Assembly (NCBI GenBank): GCA_963717445.1
Contig: OY970334.1
Coordinates: 1,674,001 to 1,738,000, forward strand
DNA from: JAGVPT01 sp963717445
Lineage (GTDB): Bacteria > Bacteroidota > Ignavibacteria > UBA10030 > UBA8401
Length of the DNA: 64,000 nucleotides
Reading direction: 5' to 3'
Below, in pieces: positions 33,842 to 42,307 of the stretch; the stretch's first letter is position 1, and every line of letters starts with the position of its first letter. Position numbers and translations under genes: made by a program. The notes below the pieces were generated by a model. The model saw only the letters and a list, made by a program, of their open reading frames with translations. It was not told the DNA's origin and did not search any database.

Positions 33842-36281
33842 CTATCCCAATTCGACGCTTACCGTATGCTCCTTGCCGTCGTTAAAAACGGGAATCACAT
33901 TCCCGCCGACCGGTTTTCCATCCAGAAACAAACTCTTTACGCCTTTACTGATATTCTTCGGATTATTGACCGTGATGTTGTACGTACTATTCCTAAATTT
34001 ACGCACGACGCTGAATTTTTTCCAGGAACGTCGGTACACAGGGATCGACGATCAATCCCTCGAAATCCGGACGGATGCCAAGAATATATTGCGAGAGCGT
34101 GACGAACGACCACGCGACTGTGCCGGTCAACCATGAATTCTTCCCTTCACCCGGGGTCGGAGCGTCCCGTCCGGCAGTCATCTGGCTATAGACGTACGGC
34201 TCTGATCGATAAATATCGATCTGATCTTCCTTCGTCGGAGGGCAAATGCTTTTGTAATACTCCATCGCCCGGTCGCCTCTACCGATGATGGTTTCAGCAA
34301 TTTGTATCCAGGTATTGTTATGCGTAAAGATGCCTGCATTTTCTTTGTATCCCGGAGGATACGAGCTCACTTCACCCAGATGCACATAATAGTTTTGAAA
34401 AGCCGGTTGTTGCAGAATGATGCCGTTCGGAGTGGCCAAATGTTTTTGAACGCTGTCCAATGCTTTTTTAGCGTAACCGTTTTCCAGGCCAACTCCCCCC
34501 AACACACACCACCCCTGGCTTTCAATAAAGATTTTCCCTTCCTCATTTTCGGACGATCCCAATTTCTTGCTGTACGAATCGTATGCGCGGAGAAACCATT
34601 CTCCGTCCCAGCCGTGCCGGTAGATGGTCTCCCGCATCTCTGCGGAGTTCTTCCGGTAGCCGGATGCCTGATCAGAAAAGTGGAGGTATTGAAGCAACAA
34701 CGCCATCTCATCGCACGCCCTGCAGAAGAGTCCCGCGATCATGACGGATTCCGCGACCTTGTCATTCTTGATATGTCCGGCCAGTTGAAAACTCTCCCCC
34801 GGAGTTGTCGAGAAGCAATTAAGGTTGAGGCAGTCGTTCCAGTCGGCATGACCGATGAGGGGCAGTCCATGCGGACCCCGGTGTTCCAATGTATACTGCA
34901 GTGAACGATGAAGATGGTCGAGCAATGTAGCCGTCGAATCGGGAACATCGGCATACACCGTCCGTTCTTTCAGGATCGTTTCGTCTCCTGTTTCTTTAAT
35001 ATATGCAGTGACGGATAAAATCAGCCACAACGGGTCATCGTTGAATCCGCCTCCGATGTCGGCATTTCCTTTCTTTGTCAGGGGTTGATACTGATGATAA
35101 CACGTTCCGTCTGAAAGCTGAGTGGCCGCTATGTCCAATATGCGCTGACGCGCTCTCGAAGGGAGCATGTGGACAAACCCGAGGATGTCCTGGTTGCTGT
35201 CGCGATACCCCATCCCGCGTCCAATCCCCGATTCGTAGAGCGAGGCCGAGCGGGACAAGTTGAACGTGACCATACATTGGTACTGGTTCCAAATATTCGC
35301 CATTCGATTCACAATTGCATCGGGGGCACTGACCTGATACGAAGAAAGCAATCGGTCCCAATATTTTTTATGGGCATCGAAGGCATCACGCACTGCATGT
35401 GAACTTGAGAACTTCGACTTTACGTTTTCGAATTCATCTTTTCTGATCTTGCCATTGCTCAGAAATTTTTTCTCCGGGGGATTTTCGGCATACCCCAGAA
35501 TGAAATTAACATTTTTTGTCTCGCCGGGTTTAATGTCGAGGTCAATTTGATGAACGCCGATGGGGAGCCATCCGTATGCCGTGCTATTGTTACAGCTCCC
35601 TTGTATCACCGCTTGAGGAGCTTCCAACCCTTGATGCACACCGACGAACGCGTCGCGGCTGGAGTCATAGCCTGAAACAGTTTCACTCGATGCAAAATAT
35701 GCGTAATGGTTTCTCCGTTCCCTGTATTCTGTCGTGTGAAATATCGTTCCATTCTCTATCTCTACCTGGCCTGTAGAATAATTTCTTTGAAAATTTGTCA
35801 TATCGTCATACGCTTCCCACAGACACCATTCAACGTAGCTCCATAATCTGATATGCTTGGTATGCTTTGAATGATTCGTTATTTGCAGATGCCAGACTTC
35901 ATTCCTCGAATCGAGCGGGACAAAATAAAGGATAGAAGCTTCGAGGTCGTTCTTTGCGCCTGTTATTTTGGTATACCCTAAACCGTGCCGGCACTCGTAT
36001 GTATCGAGAGCAACACGCATCGGCTTCCACATCGGATTCCAAAGCGAATCACCGTCTTTAATATAGATATACCGGCCGTTGCCGTCCATCGGGATATTAT
36101 TATAGCGATAACGGGTCAAACGGCGGAGGCGTGAATCCTGGTAAAAACAATATCCGCCTGCCGTATTCGAAATGATGCCGAAAAAATCATTTGTCCCCAA
36201 ATAATTTATCCACGGTAAGGGCGTGTCGGGCCGGGTAATTACGTATTCTTTCTGTGCGTCATCAAAATGTCCGTACTTCAT
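33842..36281 (-). CDS. GH94 cellobiose phosphorylase, C-terminus frameshifted
   Basis: The protein opens MKYGHFDDAQKEYVITRPDT and continues PWINYLGTNDFFGIISNTAG, very like cellobiose phosphorylases. The catalytic barrel holds GIGRGMGYRDSNQDILGFVH and the general acid Asp at about 483 in GHADWNDCLN. No signal peptide is present; it acts in the cytoplasm on cellobiose, giving glucose 1-phosphate and glucose. The main frame stops at 33999 after DPCVPT; the family's C-terminal strand region continues in another frame (SWKKFSVVRKFRNSTYNITV to the stop at 33842). Removing one T at 34027-34028 restores DPCVPTSWKKFS, so one inserted base breaks the last 60 or so residues. ATG 36281, preceded by AGGA, fits the family start better than the upstream ATG 36293. 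Confidence 0.87.
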
Positions 36282-36623
36282 GTATGTCCTCATTATTAAT
36301 CGGTGTGAATGCTCTTCGTTGGATCAACCTCAACATTTAATTACAACAGGTTTTTAAAATTTCCATTCGGGCGGGATGAAAAACCACCGGTACGACTTAC
36401 CCCCTCAGCAGCAGAATATCTCAAAGAAGACCCGGGGTGAGTAATCAGCTTTTTAAAAATAGGGATTCATTTTCCAAAAGGCAACAGAAGGAAAGCAGAG
36501 TTCCAGTTTGGGTAGATGTCGGACACCTTATCGAGGGAATCGCGACATGATGAAATATTTACTCAAATAAATCAAGAAGGTGTCCGACATCTACAATGCA
36601 CGACGTATCTCGCTGATTACCCT
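36282..36623. other. Intergenic region with a third palindromic GTGTCCG element
   Basis: No gene is supported. The palindrome at 36512-36594 is listed separately. The rest is AT-rich and should contain the promoter of the GH94 gene. Confidence 0.55.
36512..36594. repeat. GTAGATGTCGGACACC palindromic element, copy C
   Basis: The outer arms GTAGATGTCGGACACC (36512-36527) and GGTGTCCGACATCTAC (36579-36594) are perfect 16-base complements, and TATCGAGGGAATCGCGA and GAAATATTTACTCAAATAAATC fill the inside. It matches the element at 24098-24178 in order and spacing, and less closely that at 24226-24310. Confidence 0.75.
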
Positions 36624-37931
36624 TCAAATCTCAATTTCCTTGATCTCCGGAACGAGCAGATTGATGATTAATAACGCCAACAGGTAAGCCGATCCCGCCA
36701 TGATAAACAACGGTAAATAACTTCCGGTAAACTGTAAAATAAAACCGGCAGCAGTAGCGACTAACGCTCCCGCGACGGCCCCCGCCATTCCACCCAGGCC
36801 GACGACCGAACCGACCGCTTTCTTCGGAAACATATCCGAGACAGTGGTAAAGAGATTTGCAGACCAGCTCTGGTGAGCTGCTGTTGCAATCCCGATCAGC
36901 AATACCGCCCACCACTCAGGAACCATTGAAGCGAAGACAATGGGCACGATAAACAAAGCGCTGACAAGCATCACCATTTTTCTCCCTTTGTTGATGCTCG
37001 AACCCCCTTTGATCAACGCTCCGGAGAACCAGCCTCCCCCAACACTCCCGATGCCTGTCATGGTATAGATAACGATCAAGGGCAAGCCGAGATGGGCAAG
37101 ATCCAAACCAAACCGATGGTTGAGAAACTTCGGCAGCCAGTAGATATAAAACCACCAGACAGGATCAGTGAGGAATTTGCCGGCCACAAAAGACCAGGTT
37201 TGTCTGTACTTCAAGAGCCGCAGCCATGGAATGCTTTCCGTTTCACTTTCATTCTGGTCCGCGTGGATGTATGCGATTTCTTCCCTGGAGATCTTTTTGT
37301 GATTTTCCGGAAGTTCATAGATCCACCACCAGAAAAACATCCAAATAAACCCAAGGAGGCCGATAAAAATGAACACTGCCTGCCAGCCCCATGTCAGCGT
37401 AATCCACGGCACCATTAACGACGCAAAAATGACACCGACATTTGGCCCGGCATTGAACCATCCCGTTGCGTATGCTCTCTCTTTCTTCGGGAACCATTCG
37501 GCGATTGCTTTAATCGCGGCCGGAAAGTTGGCGGATTCGCCCAGCCCCAGCGAGAATCTCGCCACCCCGAAACTGAAAACCGATGTTGCCAGCGCATGCC
37601 CCATTGCAGCGATGCTCCATATAAAGACGGAGACGAGATAGCCGATCTTTGTCCCGACGCTGTCGATAACGCGTCCGGAAATGAGAAGGCCAATGGCATA
37701 CGCTGCTGTAAAAGCAGCGACGATGTAGCCGTACTGGATTTCGTTCCAGCCGATATCCTTCTGTAACACTGGTGCCAAAATACCGAGGGCCTGCCGGTCA
37801 ACATAAATAATGGTCGTTGCAAAAAAAAGAAGAGCACAAACACTCCAGCGATATGAGCCGACTTTTGTGTTCGCACCGGTTTTGAGATAAGGGAAAGAAT
37901 TCTTCGATTCAGTGTTTTCCATGTTCGTCAT
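36624..37931 (-). CDS. MFS transporter of the hexuronate/aldonate (ACS, ExuT-like) family
   Basis: This 435-residue protein has twelve membrane segments. Signatures are YRWSVCALLFFATTIIYVDRQ in helix 1, LGLGESANFPAAIKAIAEWF with the GES motif of anion:cation symporters, GWFNAGPNVGVIFASL, and GKFLTDPVWWFYIYWLPKFL. Members import galacturonate, glucuronate, aldonates or related acids with protons. AGGATAAAAA precedes the ATG. It is the last gene of the minus-strand run 44026-36624, downstream of GH105 and the Weimberg-type enzymes, so an uronate or pentonate is the likely substrate. Confidence 0.87.
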   Translation of the reverse strand: MTNMENTESKNSFPYLKTGANTKVGSYRWSVCALLFFATTIIYVDRQALGILAPVLQKDIGWNEIQYGYIVAAFTAAYAIGLLISGRVIDSVGTKIGYLVSVFIWSIAAMGHALATSVFSFGVARFSLGLGESANFPAAIKAIAEWFPKKERAYATGWFNAGPNVGVIFASLMVPWITLTWGWQAVFIFIGLLGFIWMFFWWWIYELPENHKKISREEIAYIHADQNESETESIPWLRLLKYRQTWSFVAGKFLTDPVWWFYIYWLPKFLNHRFGLDLAHLGLPLIVIYTMTGIGSVGGGWFSGALIKGGSSINKGRKMVMLVSALFIVPIVFASMVPEWWAVLLIGIATAAHQSWSANLFTTVSDMFPKKAVGSVVGLGGMAGAVAGALVATAAGFILQFTGSYLPLFIMAGSAYLLALLIINLLVPEIKEIEI

Positions 37932-37964
37932 TTTTTATCCTATATGTGCGTTGAGCGCGCCCTT

Positions 37965-39326
37965 TCATTTCGGTAGTCGCAGCACTTCTGTGCCCGCCAG
38001 AAGAACCGCCCCGGTTCCATGCGGATCATTGAGAGGCGTCGGACGGTGGTAGTAATAGACAAGATCATCGCTCACACCCGTGCCGGCACACACTCCTTCG
38101 ATTTCGCCGTCGGGAAGAATTTTAGAGACGACGCCTTCCCAGCCTCTTAGTGCAATTGAAGAATACCTTCGTTCAAGATAGCCCTTGTTCACACTCCGCG
38201 CGATGGCATAGGTAAACATCGCACTGCAGGAGGTCTCGAGAAACGAGTCCTCTTTGTCAAGCAACTGGTGCCACAAGCCTTCACCGCTTTGCCAGCGGGC
38301 GATGCCGAGAAGATGCCTTCTAAGCAGCGCAATAAGAGTGTCGCGCATCGGATGGTTTGTCGGCAGGCGGTCCAACAAATTGACTTGCGCCATCACCGCC
38401 CACCCGTTGGCACGCCCCCAAAATGCCACACCCTGCCTGTTCACGTCCGAATACCAATAATGAACCATGAGCCCTTTGGATCGATCAAAAAGATGTTTAT
38501 GAAAATTGACGACCTGTTTTGCAGCATCATCGAAATAACGCGGATCGCCCGTCAATTCACCCATTCGTGCGAGAAACGAAACACTCATGTAGAGATCGTC
38601 CGCCCAGATTGTCCATCGTTGCGGATTGGGCCGGATGAACGTGCTGTCTTCATAACGAAACTGCTTCGTCGTAATGTATCTTGCGGCCTGATCAATGTAG
38701 GTTCGATACCGGTTTTGCCGATCATGCCGATAGACTTCAATGAGACTTGCACCCATCGCACCGACATCGTCCAAATCTTCCATTGTGATTCGCTGGCCGA
38801 ACGGGTAATCCCATTTCCCTTCGCCGTCGTGGTTCTTCTCGAAATACCGGTAGTTGTCGAAACCGAATGCAATATTTCGGATGGAAAAATTGATGTATGC
38901 AGAGTCACGCAAGGCTTCTCCCGTTTCAAGCATCGCAATGTTCAGAACACCGTTCCAATAGCGCCAGTCGTTCGCCGGGCTTACAATCTTAAGTTGCGCA
39001 TCTGCCGGAGCAGCATCCGTTGACGAATAATGTTTCCCGTTTTTCTGATCCACAAATTCAAAAGAAGTATGGTTGAGTACTGCATCGGCTACTGTCCGCA
39101 CCTTTTCTGTCACGGAGGGAATTTCTTGCGCCGGAAGTGGTTCGAATTGAAGACACCAGATTGGAATGAGGATGATCAAAATTTGAAAAACATTTTGTTG
39201 CCTACGATGAGCCAAGTTTAATCCGTAGGGTTGTATTTCAAATTTTTTAGAATCCATCCCAAAAATGCTCGGCATCAAAAAAGGGTCGCCCTGAGTGCAG
39301 TCGAATTGGTCTTTTTGAGACAGCAT
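37965..39326 (-). CDS. GH105/GH88 unsaturated uronyl hydrolase, secreted
   Basis: This (alpha/alpha)6-barrel protein has the YteR/YesR pattern: NDWRYWNGVLNIAMLETGEAL, MEDLDDVGAMGASLIEVY with the likely catalytic Asp, WTIWADDLYMSVSFLARMGELTG, VAFWGRANGWAVMAQVNLLD, and EDSFLETSCSAMFTYAIAR. It hydrolyses the unsaturated uronic acid from lyase-generated oligosaccharides. A hydrophobic export segment (FQILIILIPIWCLQFEPLPAQ) begins only about 46 residues in, and the first 20 or so codons overlap a dispersed repeat (39287-39313 carries GCCCTGAGTGCAGTCGAA). The real start may therefore be ATG 39257 or later. It is encoded between a truncated GH9 gene and the ExuT-like transporter. Confidence 0.82.
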   Translation of the reverse strand: MLSQKDQFDCTQGDPFLMPSIFGMDSKKFEIQPYGLNLAHRRQQNVFQILIILIPIWCLQFEPLPAQEIPSVTEKVRTVADAVLNHTSFEFVDQKNGKHYSSTDAAPADAQLKIVSPANDWRYWNGVLNIAMLETGEALRDSAYINFSIRNIAFGFDNYRYFEKNHDGEGKWDYPFGQRITMEDLDDVGAMGASLIEVYRHDRQNRYRTYIDQAARYITTKQFRYEDSTFIRPNPQRWTIWADDLYMSVSFLARMGELTGDPRYFDDAAKQVVNFHKHLFDRSKGLMVHYWYSDVNRQGVAFWGRANGWAVMAQVNLLDRLPTNHPMRDTLIALLRRHLLGIARWQSGEGLWHQLLDKEDSFLETSCSAMFTYAIARSVNKGYLERRYSSIALRGWEGVVSKILPDGEIEGVCAGTGVSDDLVYYYHRPTPLNDPHGTGAVLLAGTEVLRLPK

Positions 39327-39352
39327 GGTTAATGTTCCATTCGTTTGAGGAT

Positions 39353-39676
39353 TTACTTTTTTTCGCGCACCAAATCGTCGGCAGCGTTCACCAAAAAAAT
39401 ATAGCTTGAGCCGAGCGCTACAACGTATTCGTTTTCTCCCCAGAGAAATGGCCAGTCCTCTTTGTTTTCCGGAAAATCGGGTTTCAGAATAAGCTCACCG
39501 GGCACTACTCCTCCAGCGATAAATGTAAAATCGGCCCTGTTATTTCCGTACGCGATTTTCTTTGAAACCGTCCCGACCCCCGAAACAAATGAAATATCTG
39601 AGCCAGGGTGGCAGCCATAAATATAGTTCAATCCCCTGAAAACATATTCCGGGCCGATGATATCCGGGAAGGCTGT
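39353..39676 (-). pseudogene. C-terminal stump of a GH9 gene
   Basis: About 107 codons encode only the end of a GH9 catalytic domain: FPDIIGPEYVFRGLNYIYG, CHPGSDISFVSGVG, ADFTFIAGGVVPGE and the acid-Glu region WGENEYVVALG. The same motifs occur at the end of the complete GH9 at 16950-19442. The stump begins directly after, and in the same frame as, the stop of the semialdehyde dehydrogenase (TAA at 39686-39688), with no start codon of its own apart from a TTG at 39631. The rest of the gene, some 700 codons, has been lost, probably by a deletion with its breakpoint at this junction. Confidence 0.78.
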
Positions 39677-39685
39677 AAAATTGTT

Positions 39686-41273
39686 TTATTTCTTCCGGCC
39701 ATCGTCAGCGTTTGTTCGAGTGCCGTTTACCAATCTCCAAATGCCGAGCGGGTTTTCATTTTTGAGCTCATCGGGTAAACGGCTATTCGGAAAATTTTGA
39801 TAGCAAACCGGACGGGTGAACCGGTAAATCGACAATGTTCCAACAGACGTGGATCGGCTGTCGGTTGTCGCCGGGAAAGGTCCGCCGTGGACCATTGAAT
39901 GGCATACTTCCACGCCGGTCGGGAAACCGTTGACGATCAGCCTTCCGACTTTTCGTTCGAGAATATGTACAAGTTCCTGGTATTCCTGGAGATCGTCATC
40001 CGTCCCCCACAATGTTGCCGTCAAGTGTCCGTGAAGAGCTTGTGCCGCCCGCAGATATTCGGATTTTTCGTTTATGACAACGGCGAGTGTTGAAGGACCG
40101 AAAATCTCGTTTTCAAATTCGCCGTTTCCCAAAAAATCATCGAATGAAACCTGCATTAACGATGCTACTCCATCAAGACCCCTTCTGCCGGATTTTCCTC
40201 TCGACACTGTCTTCACCCCCGACTGCTTGTCCATGCGATCAATCGCACCGGCATAGTTGAGGTAAATCCCTTTCGTAAGCATGGGGGCGGGTTCTACTGC
40301 GGCAAAATTTTCTCCGAGGGTCTTTTGGAACTTTTCACCTTCGCCGATTTTGCAGTAAAAAAACAGGCCGGGGTTTGTACAGGTCCTGTCCTGCCCCTAA
40401 TGTTACGGAAGCTGTCAACCCTTTCGCAATTTCATCGCCCCAAATTTGCAGTGCGCCGGGTAGTATGAAAACGGGGTTCGTGCTTCCCATTTCGGAATAG
40501 ACCGGAATCGGTTCGCTCCTCTTCATCGCAGCGTCGAAGATGGCTTTGCCGCCTTTGTACGATCCGGTGAACCCGATCGCTTTTATCAACGGATGCTGCA
40601 CAATTGCCATTCCTACCTCCACAGATTGTCCGTGGACCATAGAAAATGTTCCATCGGGCATATTGGTTTTACCGATAGCCGTTCGAATGGCATGGGCAAT
40701 CATTTCACACGTTCCCGGGTGTGCGGGATGAGCCTTGACGACAACGGGGCAGCCGGCTGCAAGGGCGGAAGCCGTATCTCCCCCTGCAATGGAGAACGCC
40801 AAAGGAAAATTGCTTGCCCCGAAAATGCCGGCCGGACCGAGCGCTTTTTGCATGCTCCTGATATCGGGTTTGGGAGGTGCGATATCAACACGAGCTTCAA
40901 CCCACGAGCCTTCCTTTAAAAGACCGGCAAATAATTTTAGCTGGCCGACCGTTCTGCCGCGTTCTCCGGCGATTCTGCCTTCGGGGAGTCCGGTTTCACG
41001 ACAGCATCGCTGGATTAAATCGTTGTCGAGATTTTGAATTGCATCCGCAATGGCTTCCAACAATGAAGCGCGCTCTTTACCGCTTTTATTACTGAACTCG
41101 CTGAATGCTCCTTCGGCTTTACGGACGGCTGTGTCGATTTCCTGTTGAGTTGCTTCATGAAACGGCGGAGCTATCGCAGAAGAGTCCGCAGGATTTACGG
41201 CATGAAAAGTATTGTCCCCGTTCCCCGAAAGTTCGTTGCCGATAAAATTAAGTCCCGTCAGTTCCATGCTCAT
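39686..41273 (-). CDS. 2-oxoglutarate semialdehyde dehydrogenase, frameshifted at the catalytic Cys
   Basis: The protein is an aldehyde dehydrogenase of the alpha-ketoglutaric semialdehyde type: AVNPADSSAI, RCCRETGLPEGRIAGERGRT, GASNFPLAFSIAGGDTASAL, KAHPAHPGTCE and VYSEMGSTNPVFILPGAL, which matches the Glu/Gly catalytic region. The first frame (41273-40335) and second (40282-39686, with KGIYLNYAGAID and DEIFGPSTLAVV-like segments) belong together. Dropping one C at 40382-40383 gives GAGQ(D)CTNPGL, the catalytic-cysteine motif, followed by FFYCKIGEGEKFQ. So one inserted base lies exactly beside the active-site Cys. It would oxidise 2,5-dioxopentanoate to 2-oxoglutarate. Its ATG overlaps the stop of the FAH-family gene (ATGA), so the two are translationally coupled. 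Confidence 0.82.
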
Positions 41274-42109
41274 TCCACCCCGTTTTCCAGGGTGCCGATT
41301 GGTTCAATGGTGATCCGAATTGTGTCCCCGCGTTGGAGATTGATATCGCCCGGCGGAACTATCCCGGTCCCGGTCATAAGCAAACTTCCGTTCGGGAATG
41401 AACATTCACGATACAAAAAAGAAACAAGCTCTTCCGGCGTTCTCTTCATTTGTGAAATTTCCACCGTTCCTTCAAAAATTTTCGTCTCTCGCCTCAGTAT
41501 TTCTATTTGAATGACAGTTTCCTTTGGGAGGGGTTTTTCGGAAACGTAGATGCACGGGCCCAGCGACGCACATCCGTCGTATGTCTTTGCCTGTGGAAGA
41601 TAGAGCGGGTTTTCCCCTTCAATGCTTCGCGAACTCATGTCATTGCCGATCGTGTATCCCACAATCTTGCCGTGTGAAGTGATCATCAATGTGAGTTCCG
41701 GCTCGGGGACGTTCCATGTGGAGTCCCTTCGAATTTTAAGACGCTTGCCGGGACCGACAATCCGGTGAACGGTCCCTTTAAAAAACAACTCGGGCCGTTC
41801 CGCTTCGTACACCCGTGCATAAAAATCACCGCCCCCCGCATTCTTTGATTCTTCCTGTCTGCCGACTTTGCTCCTCAAGTAGGTTACACCGGCCGCCCAC
41901 AATTCCTGCGATCGAATCGGCGCTTCCGATTCAGAAGCGATGATCGAACGGCCTGCGTCTATCGGCTTCATGAACCTTATACGATCCAGCCCTTTGTGAT
42001 ACACATTATCATCGTCGATAAAGAAGTCCCAATCTTCGCCTTCCAACAAAAAGAACAATCCATCGTTTTCAATGAGGATTCCTGTTTTCGTCCTGTAAAG
42101 TTTCATCAT
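41270..42109 (-). CDS. FAH-family 2-keto-3-deoxy-pentonate dehydratase
   Basis: This 279-residue protein belongs to the fumarylacetoacetate hydrolase superfamily, close to 2-keto-3-deoxy-D-xylonate/L-arabinonate dehydratases: LWAAGVTYLRSKVGRQEESK, RVYEAERPELFFKGTVHRIVG, the metal-binding NVPEPELTLM (Glu-x-Glu), GYTIGNDMSSRSIEGENPLYLPQAKTYDG and GTGIVPPGDINLQRGD. In the Weimberg route it converts the 2-keto-3-deoxy acid from the IlvD/Edd enzyme to 2-oxoglutarate semialdehyde. It lies between the small membrane ORF and the semialdehyde dehydrogenase, overlapping the latter by 4 bases, so the three-step order is fixed by operon context. Confidence 0.87.
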   Translation of the reverse strand: MMKLYRTKTGILIENDGLFFLLEGEDWDFFIDDDNVYHKGLDRIRFMKPIDAGRSIIASESEAPIRSQELWAAGVTYLRSKVGRQEESKNAGGGDFYARVYEAERPELFFKGTVHRIVGPGKRLKIRRDSTWNVPEPELTLMITSHGKIVGYTIGNDMSSRSIEGENPLYLPQAKTYDGCASLGPCIYVSEKPLPKETVIQIEILRRETKIFEGTVEISQMKRTPEELVSFLYRECSFPNGSLLMTGTGIVPPGDINLQRGDTIRITIEPIGTLENGVE

Positions 42110-42115
42110 GATAGC

Positions 42116-42306
42116 TCAGATAAGAATTACATGGAACAGGAATGAAATGATTCCTGCAGAGACGCCCAGCACCACGGTCCCAAACTGAATAATTTATATC
42201 CCGCTTTGACATCCATCCCCGGCAATTGGGTTGCGACCCCAAAAAACTGTCGTTTGTGTGGGAGAAAAAGAAGGATGTAGCCGGCGACAAAGTAGAAAAC
42301 GATCAT
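42116..42306 (-). CDS. Small two-helix membrane protein in the pentonate operon, frameshifted
   Basis: The ATG at 42306 is one base after the stop of the dehydratase gene (TGACATG) and has GGAG about 12 bases upstream, so coupled translation is likely. The first part reads MIVFYFVAGYILLFLPHK, a membrane helix, followed by MDVKAGYKLFSLG. As written the frame then becomes non-hydrophobic and stops at 42127 (59 residues). Restoring one missing G in the run at 42179-42181 yields TVVLGVSAGIISFLFHVILI, a second clean helix, and a stop at 42116, so the intended product seems to be about 62 residues. I do not recognise a family. The next gene starts 6 bases later. Confidence 0.5.
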
Positions 42307-42307
42307 G

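Noticed and set aside
39287..39326. N-terminal extension of the GH105 protein as a real targeting segment
   Set aside because: The codons overlap a GCCCTGAGTGCAGTCGAA-type dispersed repeat and the export segment begins only later, so translation probably starts downstream.
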